This document shows, piece by piece, positions 11,154-23,100 of a stretch of 64,000 nt of DNA. Under the pieces are notes generated by a model that was given only the letters and a program-made list of their open reading frames with translations, was not told the origin of the DNA and did not search any database. Origin of the DNA: Liolophura sinensis (Eukaryota; Mollusca; Polyplacophora; Chitonida; Chitonidae); the NCBI RefSeq assembly GCF_032854445.1, contig NC_088295.1, positions 34,335,385 to 34,399,384 of the forward strand, read 5' to 3'. Numbering within the stretch: the stretch's first letter is position 1; each line of letters opens with the position of its first letter. Both the position numbers and the translations under genes were made by a program.

Positions 11154-14100
11154 GTATTGTACACCTTACTTGACAGTTAATAAGCTTGTTATTTGTTTAT
11201 TTATGTTTTCATTGAATGGTGGTATGGCCATACTCACGAATTGTTTAGTTATGTATGGGGTGGTGGGGTCTATAGGTTCTGTTGACCATTGAGCAACTGC
11301 AAGATTTCTACTCCGGATTCCCGCTTAACACCTGAAAACTACAGGGATCCTGACCTGATCCCGACTGAGCATTGTAGATCATTTTGAAGCATGGCAGTGA
11401 GATGATGGGGAACTATAGCTTAAGTTTATTTGTTGAGGGGAGCCCGGGGGATACCATCGCAACTCGCCAGGTGACATAGATTAACGTTGTATTTTCAATT
11501 TTTACGGTTGCCAAGAGTAAATCCCTGCCCATTGCCAGTTACGTGGCACATTTCCCGACAGGCTATAAATGGATTTTAATTGCGCGCTACGTTCTCACAT
11601 TTTATCATCAAATCCGACAAATTAGGTCCAGTACCGTTTCAGATTTGTTAGGGTCTTGTGCCCAAAGATTCGCTAAACTAAATCGTTATCATTTGAAATC
11701 ATTTCTCTGTTGGTAATCGACAGGCGATCCCCGGACTTGTCGTCAGCAGAAGACGTGTGGGCAGTGTCAGGCCGCCAGCCCGGAGTGTGCCTGGTGTTCT
11801 GATGAGGTAGACAGCCGCACACTTGTCTATACAGTCACACATGTGTCTATACAGCCTTACATTTGTCTATACAGACCATATACGTATTGATGTTGAAGCG
11901 GGCACGCATACATGCTGCATAGCATTATATGAAGATAAACACGAGTTTTACAAAACCTTAGACGGCCTACCTGTCCTTACAAATACTATCTTCTGTGTTT
12001 ACTTCCCCCATGAACATGTTACCATAAAACCATGAAAGAAGTGTGCCCATATTTCGAGATTCAATAGCCACGTTTGTCTATAAATACAATACTCATACTG
12101 GTATTCAGACTAGACCCAGGCAGGGATACCTTAGATATGGCTTGATATGAGGACGCACATGAGGGAACAAAATTATCCACGAAACGTTTTGATAAACCTC
12201 CGTGGCCGAGTGGTTAGCGTACTAGCGCAGACGCAGTAGTCACTCCCAATGCGGTCGCTGTCAGTTCAAATCCACCTCATACTGGCTTTCTGTCCAGTTG
12301 TACATGGAAAGGTCTGCCAGTAACCTCCGGATTATCGTGTTTACTTCCTCCTTAGTGCAGGCTTTCTTCATATAAGTGAATATTATTGAGTTATTCGTCA
12401 AAAACCAATTTATTAAATAAATAAATAAATAGTTCGTTCATCAGAACCATATTGCATTGCCTATTCTCAAATATCGGCATACTATTTGATTACATCAAAA
12501 TTATATTCAAAATCAAACGGCCTGTTTTCTTAGTAGTTTGATTCTTCAGAACTACGAGTGGAACAGATGTGATCGCAGGGATTACCATTTCCGATGTCAG
12601 CGCCAAAATGTCGTCAACCACACGTCCTCCATCAGCCAAGATCGGGTAGGTTCACTCTCAGTATACACCGCTAACACGGAATGTCGTTGACAGCACCTCC
12701 TCCATCAATAGTATATACTGCTAAAGTCCTCCATCCGTACGTATGACTGCCACATCGTAGGTCTATTAGTGAAATGTGATTGAATGTGCAGATAAACACC
12801 AATCTATTCAATTCCGAATCCATTTAGTGATTGAAGAATGTGTATTGCAATGATCACAGAAGATACAACAATGCATCTTAAGTCAGCTTGATGGCAAATG
12901 AGTTGTCATTACACCCGATATTTTCAGCCCCGTTTTTCATCAGTCCCTTAGTCTTTAATCTCATGTTCATCTGATCACGTCCTGTGTTTTTAGTATTACG
13001 TTCTTATGTTCTTTAGGGCGATAGCATGAAATGTTCCACTTTTATATTTCCCTCTTTTTTAGGCACGACCTATTGGCGGAAGAGTTTTGATTTCCCCTCA
13101 ATATTTACAGGCCGTTCTTTATAAAGGTATGGAAGTTGTTTGGATTAAGCCTACTGTAAACGTGAAGATAACAAATTGCCCATATTGGTAGCTAAGCCTG
13201 TTTTAGACACATGCATATGTCCCCTATTATAATGTAGAACTGACATCTTAAACTGATATTTTGCAGGTCGCCCAGCCCCCATTAAAGTCAGAGTGAAGGT
13301 GACAAGTAGTGACGTTAGACGAAGAAGGGTAAAGAACGTCTTTAAATCGCACATTTTAATTCAGAATTTGTTGGATATAGATATGTATGTTTGAGCATGT
13401 ACTTACGCCAGTTTTTCTCGTATACTACACGGAGTACTAAACCATTAGTTCAACACTGGTTCTAACAACATGGGTATAAGTCATAAGGAGTAAATGGAAA
13501 TAAACAATAAATAATAAACAGAGAAATCTATTTTGTTTTCATTATGTATTTGCAAGTGGCGTTTTTCTTAAAGCATGTTGCAACAATACAATATGCCAGG
13601 CACCGAATGTATATGTAATCAGTTAAAGAGGTACAGACGTATAAAACAATTCTCTGTAACAGTTACTGATTGTTCGTCATGCTGTTTCAATGAATCCACT
13701 GTATTATGGCTGTATTACTGCAGATTAGCCTGCGCCAGAGAGCAGTGGAAGGTGTCACGGTCACAGTGTCATCTGATTGCCATGGGTAAGTTCAATTCAC
13801 TTTTTTCAGTGCAGTGCGACCTGCAATTGTCAACAACATTGCATAGCACCATAACCATTAATTGGGAACCTCCAGAGGGCTGCCTGTCAAAGTGGTCGTA
13901 GTTCTAGTACAAGGGTGACCAAGGATTGCTTGGTGTCCTTATGGCAAAGGGGAATAATTTCAGTTTCGACATTGTAAATTATCCGTATTTGGGTAGCAAT
14001 ATATCAATGAGTACTGCATATGGCGTATACCTGAAATTCTACCGTGAACACTCTTGTTGGCAAATGTGGACAGAGCGATCAGGATATTTGGCAATTTCTG

Positions 14101-17100
14101 CCTGTTATTGTTGTTTCTAATTCCATTAAACTCATGGCTAGGGCATATAAGCATCCATGTTTACATCATCAACGTGGTGCTTGTATGAACACTTACAAGC
14201 AAACCACGACCTGTATTTACCTATATTTGCATTTGACTCGGTAATTATCCACAGACCGTGAATTTCAGTTGGATATCATGTCTAGATTTCTTCCCGGCAT
14301 GTGTCATTGAAGACTGATGACTGCTTCTCTCGCACATGCTAGCAGGTTTGTTTACTATTTACATATTATTTCTCATATATTCCTTTGGGAACTGGTGTTT
14401 CGGATATGGGTCTTATGATAATCGACTTGGAACGCCCATCCCACGGTATACGAGTAGAATGTCTCGTAGATTTACCATAAACAAGGTTGCATGTGTTAAC
14501 TGTCTGAACAACTGCTTCGGTGGCTTAATGGTTAGAGCGTCCACCTCGAATTCGGGAAACGGCTGGACCAAACCAGGGTCGGTTCATACCAAAGACTTAA
14601 AAAAGCTGTTTCCTCGCTGAGCGCAGCATTGAGAGGCTAGGGCAAGAAAACAGGACTGGTTGGCGCGGTGTCAATATAACAGGTCTTATCAGGTCTGGTG
14701 TTTTCAGCATGATTCTTCAATGTCGCAGCACTTTGGCGACATGGACTCGTTATGCCACAAGACGACACAGTATATGTACACACACCTACTGACTCCGGAC
14801 ATGTTCTGGAAATGATGTTCATGTTAAAATGATGTTCTACCTTCTTTTACTTAAAAAGGTGACAATTCCTTGTCCGCCGCAGAGAAAACCATCTTGATTC
14901 AGCAAAACTTATGCCTATCGGACGGAAGCGTTGCTCTGACACTAGAACCAGACAATTTTTCCAGACGACACTTGATTGACGCGTGTCACACTGGTGCAGC
15001 GCGCTCTCTACTCATGACATCTGCCAGGTGATCCAATATGGGTCACCGGGACGTGCGTTTTTGAGGCTATGTTTTCATTTTAACCCTGTGTACACACTGC
15101 TCAAGCTGTGACCTTGAAAACTGGTCAGTATATAAACAAAATCATGGCATTTGAATGTTTGAAAGGGTTTGAACAAAGGATAATGGAGTAATGCAGCATC
15201 AAAGTACGGCCTATTTTTTTATGCCCTCCCGATATACATAATTTTCTGACATATCGTTTGTGTCGTTTTCGTAGAGATATTGCGTCAGTCGAAAAGACCC
15301 TCAGATCCGTTAAACAATGGTCACTGATGTTTGGTCAGGTTTGGTTTTAATAACTGATCTAATGATGGTACAGCTATACGTATATATATAATACGTGTAA
15401 TACGGTCAGAATGAGCTGATATCTGGCTGAATTCTGAACACATTGTCAGACTTTGAAGAGCACGATGAAGATTACAGCAAACATGAAACTTGTGAGCTTA
15501 TGTACATATTCTGTGTTTGATGGACTGGGGAACGACAGGAATTGTGTTATGGCCCATATTGTCCAGTGATGCGTGGGATTTGAGCTCTTCGAAAGCTCGA
15601 AGTAGCTTCCAGTATTCCCGTCTTCCGTGCGACGAATCGAACAGACTGAAGAGAGAGCATCATGGTAATTCCCTACATTGCCCCGCTCTTGTCTTCCAGA
15701 CCTTCTATTATATGTATAGAAGAAGGGGAAGAGCTTTCCGTTAGAGAAGTGTGCGAAGCGAACAAACGGAAGGGCGTTCTTCTACTTCTGGAACTGCAAA
15801 TCGCACGGACATCAACATGGGATTAAAATTAGATTTTGATCTTCATATGAGACAGGACAAGACATGGCTTATTTTGTATGCCCACCTGGATATGGATATG
15901 TTAATTTGATTGTAAATTCTTAGATTGATCAATACGGATGTTCTACATCTGGGTAGTGAATCTATATATGACATTCGTTTACCAGCCATCAACCTTTAAG
16001 GACGTTCCAGGTCAATAATCTCAAGGCCAGTTCCCAAAATGACGTATAACACAAACCACCTAAGAACTATAAAAGTATACAAAGTATAAAAACATGAAGG
16101 AATACATGCATAGAAATTTCTTGCATTTGTAGGAATAGGACCCCATCTTCGTTTTGGGTGGTTTAGTTCCATGTCCGGACCATGTGTGATCGTCTATCCG
16201 TGACCCATTTCTGGGTCTTTCCTCCAGTTGATACTCATTGACAGCTTTTGCGCTAGATGTTTTTTGGGAAAAGTATGGTTTTACTATAAAATATTGTCAT
16301 TATTGTGGCATCTTTGGTGTATTTTGATCAATATTGTGTCTTACAGGTTCCAGGCGTCAAATAATAACTGCCCTCGAATCAGATTGGGAGAGATCGTAAG
16401 TCTACAGTTCTCTGACGTAGTGAATAACTTAGCTTATATAACTATGAACAAACATGATGCTCAGTGGTCCCAAAACTCAAACAAAACATGGCAATAAGTA
16501 TTTGCACGTTATTAAAGTCATGCAGTAATAGAGCCGAATATTATCTGCTGACTTACCAAAACTGCTGCAGAAATAATATAACTATTGTCATGGCTAAGGT
16601 TTCTATAAAAAGAATTTGTAAACATGTAATACATTTTATTCTGCTTATGTTGTGATTTTGTAACAATATCCTGTTAATCCGACAGATCAGAATCTTTTTA
16701 TATTGTACTTATATGAATAGAATATAATTAAGATTGACCGGTTTCCTCCTGCGTTTTACAGGTGGAATTCACGCTGACACTAACCGTGGAGAGATGTCAA
16801 GGTAGACAAAGGTAAACCAATTATATAATATAGTAAGTTAATATTTCTCACGTTTAATTGAAGTTTTACGATCACTTTTTTTATAAAGAAATTTGTTGTC
16901 TTTTAATCTCCTTCTGTGCGAAATGTTTTCTCCGACCGTTTGCAATGCAATGCCGACATAATTATAGTTCTGTCTGCACGGAAACAGCGTGTAGAACACG
17001 CCACATAGCTCCCCACTCCACATAGCTCCCCAAGGGAGAGCACACTCTACTTCTTTACCCATTTTGTGTACCTATGAAATATGTTTGAAGGTCACCAAAT

Positions 17101-20100
17101 TAATGACACTATGGACAGTTAGTTTATGGGACAAAACTGTCCAAAGTGGTGAGATGTTTTGCTCAAGGGAAAACTGTCCATTACTATATATAAGCGGCGG
17201 AAAAGTTAAAGTATCGCTAGCCATTTAACAAGGTCGATTGTATACCCAGGCCAGGCTTCGATATAAACAAGGATATTTAGTAATCAGGTGATTAAAGTTT
17301 GTTTGGTTAACCCCTCGTCATGCAGTCGTTGACAATATACCGTATCTATGTCTGCATAAACTCGGTTGTGTCAACATCGCACCAAGTTATGATTTGATTG
17401 GATCAAGATACCAGGTACACAAGCAACGTATTTGGATATCGGCTCAGTAGATTGTATTTGCACCGGAAATCAGAAAAGTTAACCTCAGCTGTTGCAGGGT
17501 TCTCGATACACGGTTCATTCAGCTAGAGGCATGTTCTCACTGCATCCAATTGGCCCCTGGGCAATGAGGTCCGAATTCGGCTATTAAAGGTTGCACAGTG
17601 GCTTTAAATCTAAAGCTTTAAAAGTAATACCTGGGAAATAAGCGGCTTTAAATCTAAAACTTTAAATCTAATACATGGGAAATAGCTGTGGTTTACTCTG
17701 GTTTCCCCACCCATTAATATCACCACCATCGTATAAGTAAAATTTTTAAATATTAAATTCTAATAAAATGAAAAATTAATCAGCCGATCAATTGGTGTGT
17801 TGTTTCCTCATGTTTCCTGTATCCTCATGTTTCAAAAATAGAATAATACACTATTATTTTATTTCTTTCTTTTAAAATTATTACGAATGACATTCTTATA
17901 TGCTCCTCGTGTTTTAATTTGCCAGAATGCGCCTGGGTTCCCCGGGTGCCCGAGGGAGAGCCATCAGAGTGGATATAACTCCCAAATGTTCATGTGACTG
18001 CGAATCACAGACTTCGGTAATGCACACTTGCACGATACATACATGCATACATTAAAACAAACCATCCAGACTGTGTCCAAATGCATGCTTCCTCACATAT
18101 CATGGTCTTATGTCCAGTCCGTCAGATATATAACCTTAAAACCCCATGTGGTCAAACCTTAAAACCCCAATTGTGATTGCCAATTGCCCTGTGTGAATAG
18201 CTATGACAGACGGTTCAATTCGTCTGGTTCTAGTCGGGTTGCAAAAGATTCCCACTTGTCGTCCTGGCTGGATCGTGAGAGCCGTCACTGTTAACGCAAC
18301 GTCACGTTTTCACTGGCTACTTTCACGCCCAAGGTAAATGGAGTCTAATCTGGGTAGTCCGATGTTCATTCCTGTCTTTGAGATGATCTTTGGTGGGCAA
18401 GCTGGTAACGTAGTACTCGTGGATTACAAGACAACAACGGTCAAGTCAGCTTGGAAACGAGCCATTGAGCGATTGTCCATTTGTTCAGTATGAAGATCAG
18501 ATCAATATCATAGAACAATATGATTAGGTTGAACCAATCATTTTCAGCCTTCTTCAGTTGAAAAAGTTCTTCAGTGTATTAAAGTTGGTTTTTGGATTCA
18601 TTTTCCTTTTCTGTATGTTGTGACTTACCATGTTGTTCCACAGTCGGACGACACAAGGTGCAGTGAGAACGGTAGATTCTCGTGTGGAGAATGTCAGTGT
18701 TACCGCGGCTGGTATGGAGAACGTTGTGAGTGTAGTTCACAGGAAGGGGACCCCCGTGCTGGTTGTATGGCTTCCCAAAAGTAAGAAAACATAAATCAGC
18801 ATTGTTCCTATAAACTAAAACGATTAGTAAATATGTAAAAGATGACGCTGTTTATGGGCAAGCATTAGTAAAAATTTGCTGACTGTACCTGACTGTAGAC
18901 GGACGTTTTATTACCTTGGCCATAAGTCACTGGAGTCATGTAATTTATGCTTTGCGACAGCCTTGCAAATAGGACATCTCTTGGGCTTTTTAGGCAATTT
19001 TCGCCAATCTTGATCCACAAGCGCTCGTAATTATGTAAATGAACCTATATTGTTGTCCCATTTCTTCAATATTGTTGAAACTGTGTTTTCATTTTCTGAT
19101 AACACACCATCTTTTGCAGCTGTGGTTATACAAATGAGGTGTATTTCAGTCTATTGCACAGTATCTTCTTTTCTATTTGTATACACTACCAAACTCATAC
19201 GGTCAAATGAACTTATTTCATAGAGAATGTCAAAGAAGGCATTTGAAATTGCAGTCAACCACACGTTTTGATGGTTTTATTGCAGTGCTACCCGGGAGTG
19301 CTCAGGCAGGGGTGACTGCCTTTGTGGACAATGCCGTTGTCACACGGACTCCTCGGTAAGGCCCATGAATGATTAGCCTGTTCACTTTGGACTGGATAAA
19401 GGCGGTATAGCAATATTACGTCTGCATGTCGCAGATTTTGTGAAGAGAAGAATAAAAAGTTATTGTTTCATACATAATGAAAGTAAATTACAAAAACAGG
19501 TTTAATTTCTGATTTATTGCAGGAAAGATTTCGATACTATGGCAGGTTCTGTGAATGTAATGACTTTGCGTGTCCCTTCCACGACGGCCAAATGTGTGGA
19601 GGTAAGTCTTGTATGAACATGGAATCAAGTATACCTCGCTGTGGCCGATTGGCTGCGACGAGCGCAATACTTTGTCTGACCGAGCCCCTTCTGTTCACTA
19701 GGAGAATGACATGTTTTGGGCTTCTTCTGTTCAGTACACGTTAGGAAAATGTCATGTTCTGAACCCTTTCTGTTTTGCACACTTTAGGAAAATGTCATCT
19801 TTTGATCCTTTTTGTTCAGTACATGTAAGTAGAATGTCATGTTTTGACCCCTTCTGTTCAGTACATGTAAGGAGAATGTCATGTTTTGGACCCCTTCTGT
19901 TTTGCACACGTAAGGAGAATGTCATGTTTTGGGTGTTTTGGGTTCACGTTTTGGAGACTGTCATGTTTAACCCCTTCTGTTCAGTACTTGTATGGAGAAT
20001 GTCATGTTTTGAACCACTTCTGTTTTGCACACTTTAGGAAAATGTCATGTTTTGATCATTTTTGTTCAGTACATGTAAGGAGAATGTCATGTTTTGAACG

Positions 20101-23100
20101 ACTTCTGTTTTGCAGACGTTAGGAAAATGTCATGTTTTGGGCCCCTTCTGTTCAGTACACATTAGGAAAATGTCGTGTTTGGGGCTGAATTTTCTTCAGT
20201 ATACGTTGTGAGAATGTCCAGTTTTCTGCTTAGTTTAAGCACACGTTAGGAGAATGTCATGTTTTGGGGGTTTTCGGTTCACGTTAAAAGAGTGTCAGGT
20301 TTTAGGCCCGTTCACTAGACATTAAAAGAGTGTCCTGTTTTGCTTCAGGCGCAAGCAGAGGGCGCTGTCTGTGTAACCGGTGTATTTGTAATGATGGGTG
20401 GAGAGGCGAGGGCTGCGAACTGAGCGCTGACACGGCTTCCTGTAGAGCTAGGAATGGGGTAAAATCCGCGCAGTTATCACCCTCATAAATATATATATAT
20501 TAAACATACCCAAGTGGATTTTTGTCTTTAGTCGTTTGTTTTTTTTTTCTTTTGTTTTGTTTTTTTAATTTGAATTAATTGCTTTTTGAAGATGATTACG
20601 GTGAAATGTGTTTTAATATATAGAATATGGACATGGAAGACTTTCATCTTGACTTTCAGTTAACGTAATGCGTTAACTTCCACACTGCAGCTTTTCTATG
20701 TATTAACTGAATTTATTTCTGTTTTTAAGCAAATATGTAACAACCATGGTCTGTGTCTGGGTGGAGTATGTAGATGTGACGGCAATTTTAGGGGGCCCAC
20801 ATGCGAGGAATGTCCGGTAAGAGAACTTCATGTAACGTCTTTCCAGGCATGAAATAGTCAGTTTACTCTTCAGAAAATTGGATATGATTCATACGACTTT
20901 CTTAATCAAGAGAGTTGTTAAGTTTAGCAGTATTTAGAAGGAATATAAAGGACTGTATGATATATCGAGAAATGAACACGCCTGACTAAGTGTGGAAGAC
21001 GCAATCCTCAGTGATGCAAAGACCTGGATGCGAACTACAGATCTCAGTAATGACCGGCGACATGTACAGGACTCGAGCCAGAGCGGCGACATGTACAGGA
21101 CTCGAGCCAGAGCGCCGTTATAAAATTGCTCGGTCAGTGTCATTTAAACGACGAAACACATTAGGCCTACACAGAAAGGCAACTGTCGATTGACGGACTG
21201 AAACCGCCAGTGAACCCTTGATAAGTAACACATGACCTCTGTACAAAGGCAGGTCCTCACTGATCGAAGAAACAAAAGGGGTTATCTCATTCATTCAAGC
21301 TCATGCATGAAATCAATTGCACCACGCAAGTTTTGACAATTTTAAAATCCAGTACTGTGCATACTTTACATCCCAAAAGCTTCAAATTGTAACATCTTGT
21401 CTTGGCATAGCCTTTGTAATATTATGTGTTCCCAGTTTTGACTCAAAAGATCCAAAAATTCATTCGTTCATTCTGGCTTTCAAATTTTCAAATTTTGTGA
21501 GAACTGGCTTTGTGGAATCGGCCCCCGTCGACGTGTCATGACGTCCATCTGATGTGGCTTGATTGACAGCAGTTAAATTTTGCGTCAGGCAACTATCTAG
21601 GTATTTAGTAAGATCTGATATATCCTGCTACTTTATCTTGATTCCCTAACAAAGTCAGTCTGGCATCATCTGTCATCTATAAGTAAGATTATCTCAGGTG
21701 CATAGTATAGGATGCCAGTGAAATATAAGTAATCGTAAAAGACAAATAAACATCTCAACAAGGCACAGGCAATATACCACGCAATGGAGAATTCTCCAAA
21801 CATATAGGTAATGTATTCATTTTCCGCAGTGGGATATGATTTCTCTCGCGATGGGGATTTGAATCAAAGCTGAACTGACCAAGTGTTGTGCTGTTGTAAC
21901 GGATAAGTTTGCTCACAAAACGTTATTGCAAAGGCAAGAATGAACAGTAGATTATGGCCTACATATGTAACTTCAGATCAGAATTACTGAATTTACGTGA
22001 GAAAGCTGACATCAGGAAAAAATGTTGTGCTAACTACAGAACATTCCGGCAAATCTGGGCAATGATGTTGTGTATTCTGCAGACTTGCATGGGCCGGTGT
22101 GAAGAGCTGAAGAACTGTGTGATGTGTTTCGGGTATCAGTCAGGACCGCTCTCCCGCCAGCAGTGTAATGCTCAGTGCTCTGATATTACCATGAACATTG
22201 TCGACGTGGTAAACCCTGATGGTAAGGAATCACGGGTTCTCAGTGGCATGATTTTTTTCGATAGCGGATCAATAGATTACATGCATATTCGTGCCTTTTC
22301 ACTAATAGTGGCACAAGCTACTTTCTTTATCATTGACCATCAGAAACACATGCTTGTAGAAAATCTTAAATTGACCCATGTAGCTTACAGCTGCACAGCG
22401 CATATGTGGCATCAGTTTGGTTAAATCTATACTTACATTTGCCCATGGATCTTGTAGCGTCCATTTCTATGTTCAGTTCTCAGTGCTGGTTAGTCAATCA
22501 AGGTGATTCACTATGCTTCTTGTGACAAAAAGACGATCGCTTTTTCTTATTATATACAATTTTCCAAAGTTCATAACAGAAACTTCTGACTTGGATAGGT
22601 ATATATTTCTAGTTCCACATGTGTAAAAACCGATGTAGGCTAGAAATATTTTATTGCATTAAACGTAGCGCGACAGGAGTAGAGTTTCGATTATCCCAGA
22701 TAAAATAATCCTAGGGTGGAATGGAAACTAACTTGTCCGTGCTATTATATAGCCAGTATTCAGAGAACTGTTCCAGCACCGGGCAATCCAGAGGCACATT
22801 ATATGTGAGTTACACCAATGGGATTTATGTCAACACAATTCATTGAAATACCTACTTTATGGATATCTTCCATTCACAAGAAGGCTTAGACCTAATATAA
22901 TAAAACTGATTTGACAAATGAAGGCCAAAACAAACCATTTTTTGGAGATGTTGATACATATTGGTTTCATACTGTTTCAGCTGGTGCAAACCTCTGTTCA
23001 TTTGTGGATGACTCAGACGGGTCGTTTTTCTTCTTTAATTACCGCCGTACGGGAGCAGTCGTTGTCAATATCCAAAGGAACAAAGGTAAAAGTGAATTAG

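Noticed and set aside
14860-15028. Open segment with acceptor- and donor-like ends inside integrin-like intron 7
   Set aside because: It would enter in phase 1 while the flanking exons need phase 2, and its translation does not resemble any integrin domain; exons 7 and 8 join cleanly without it.
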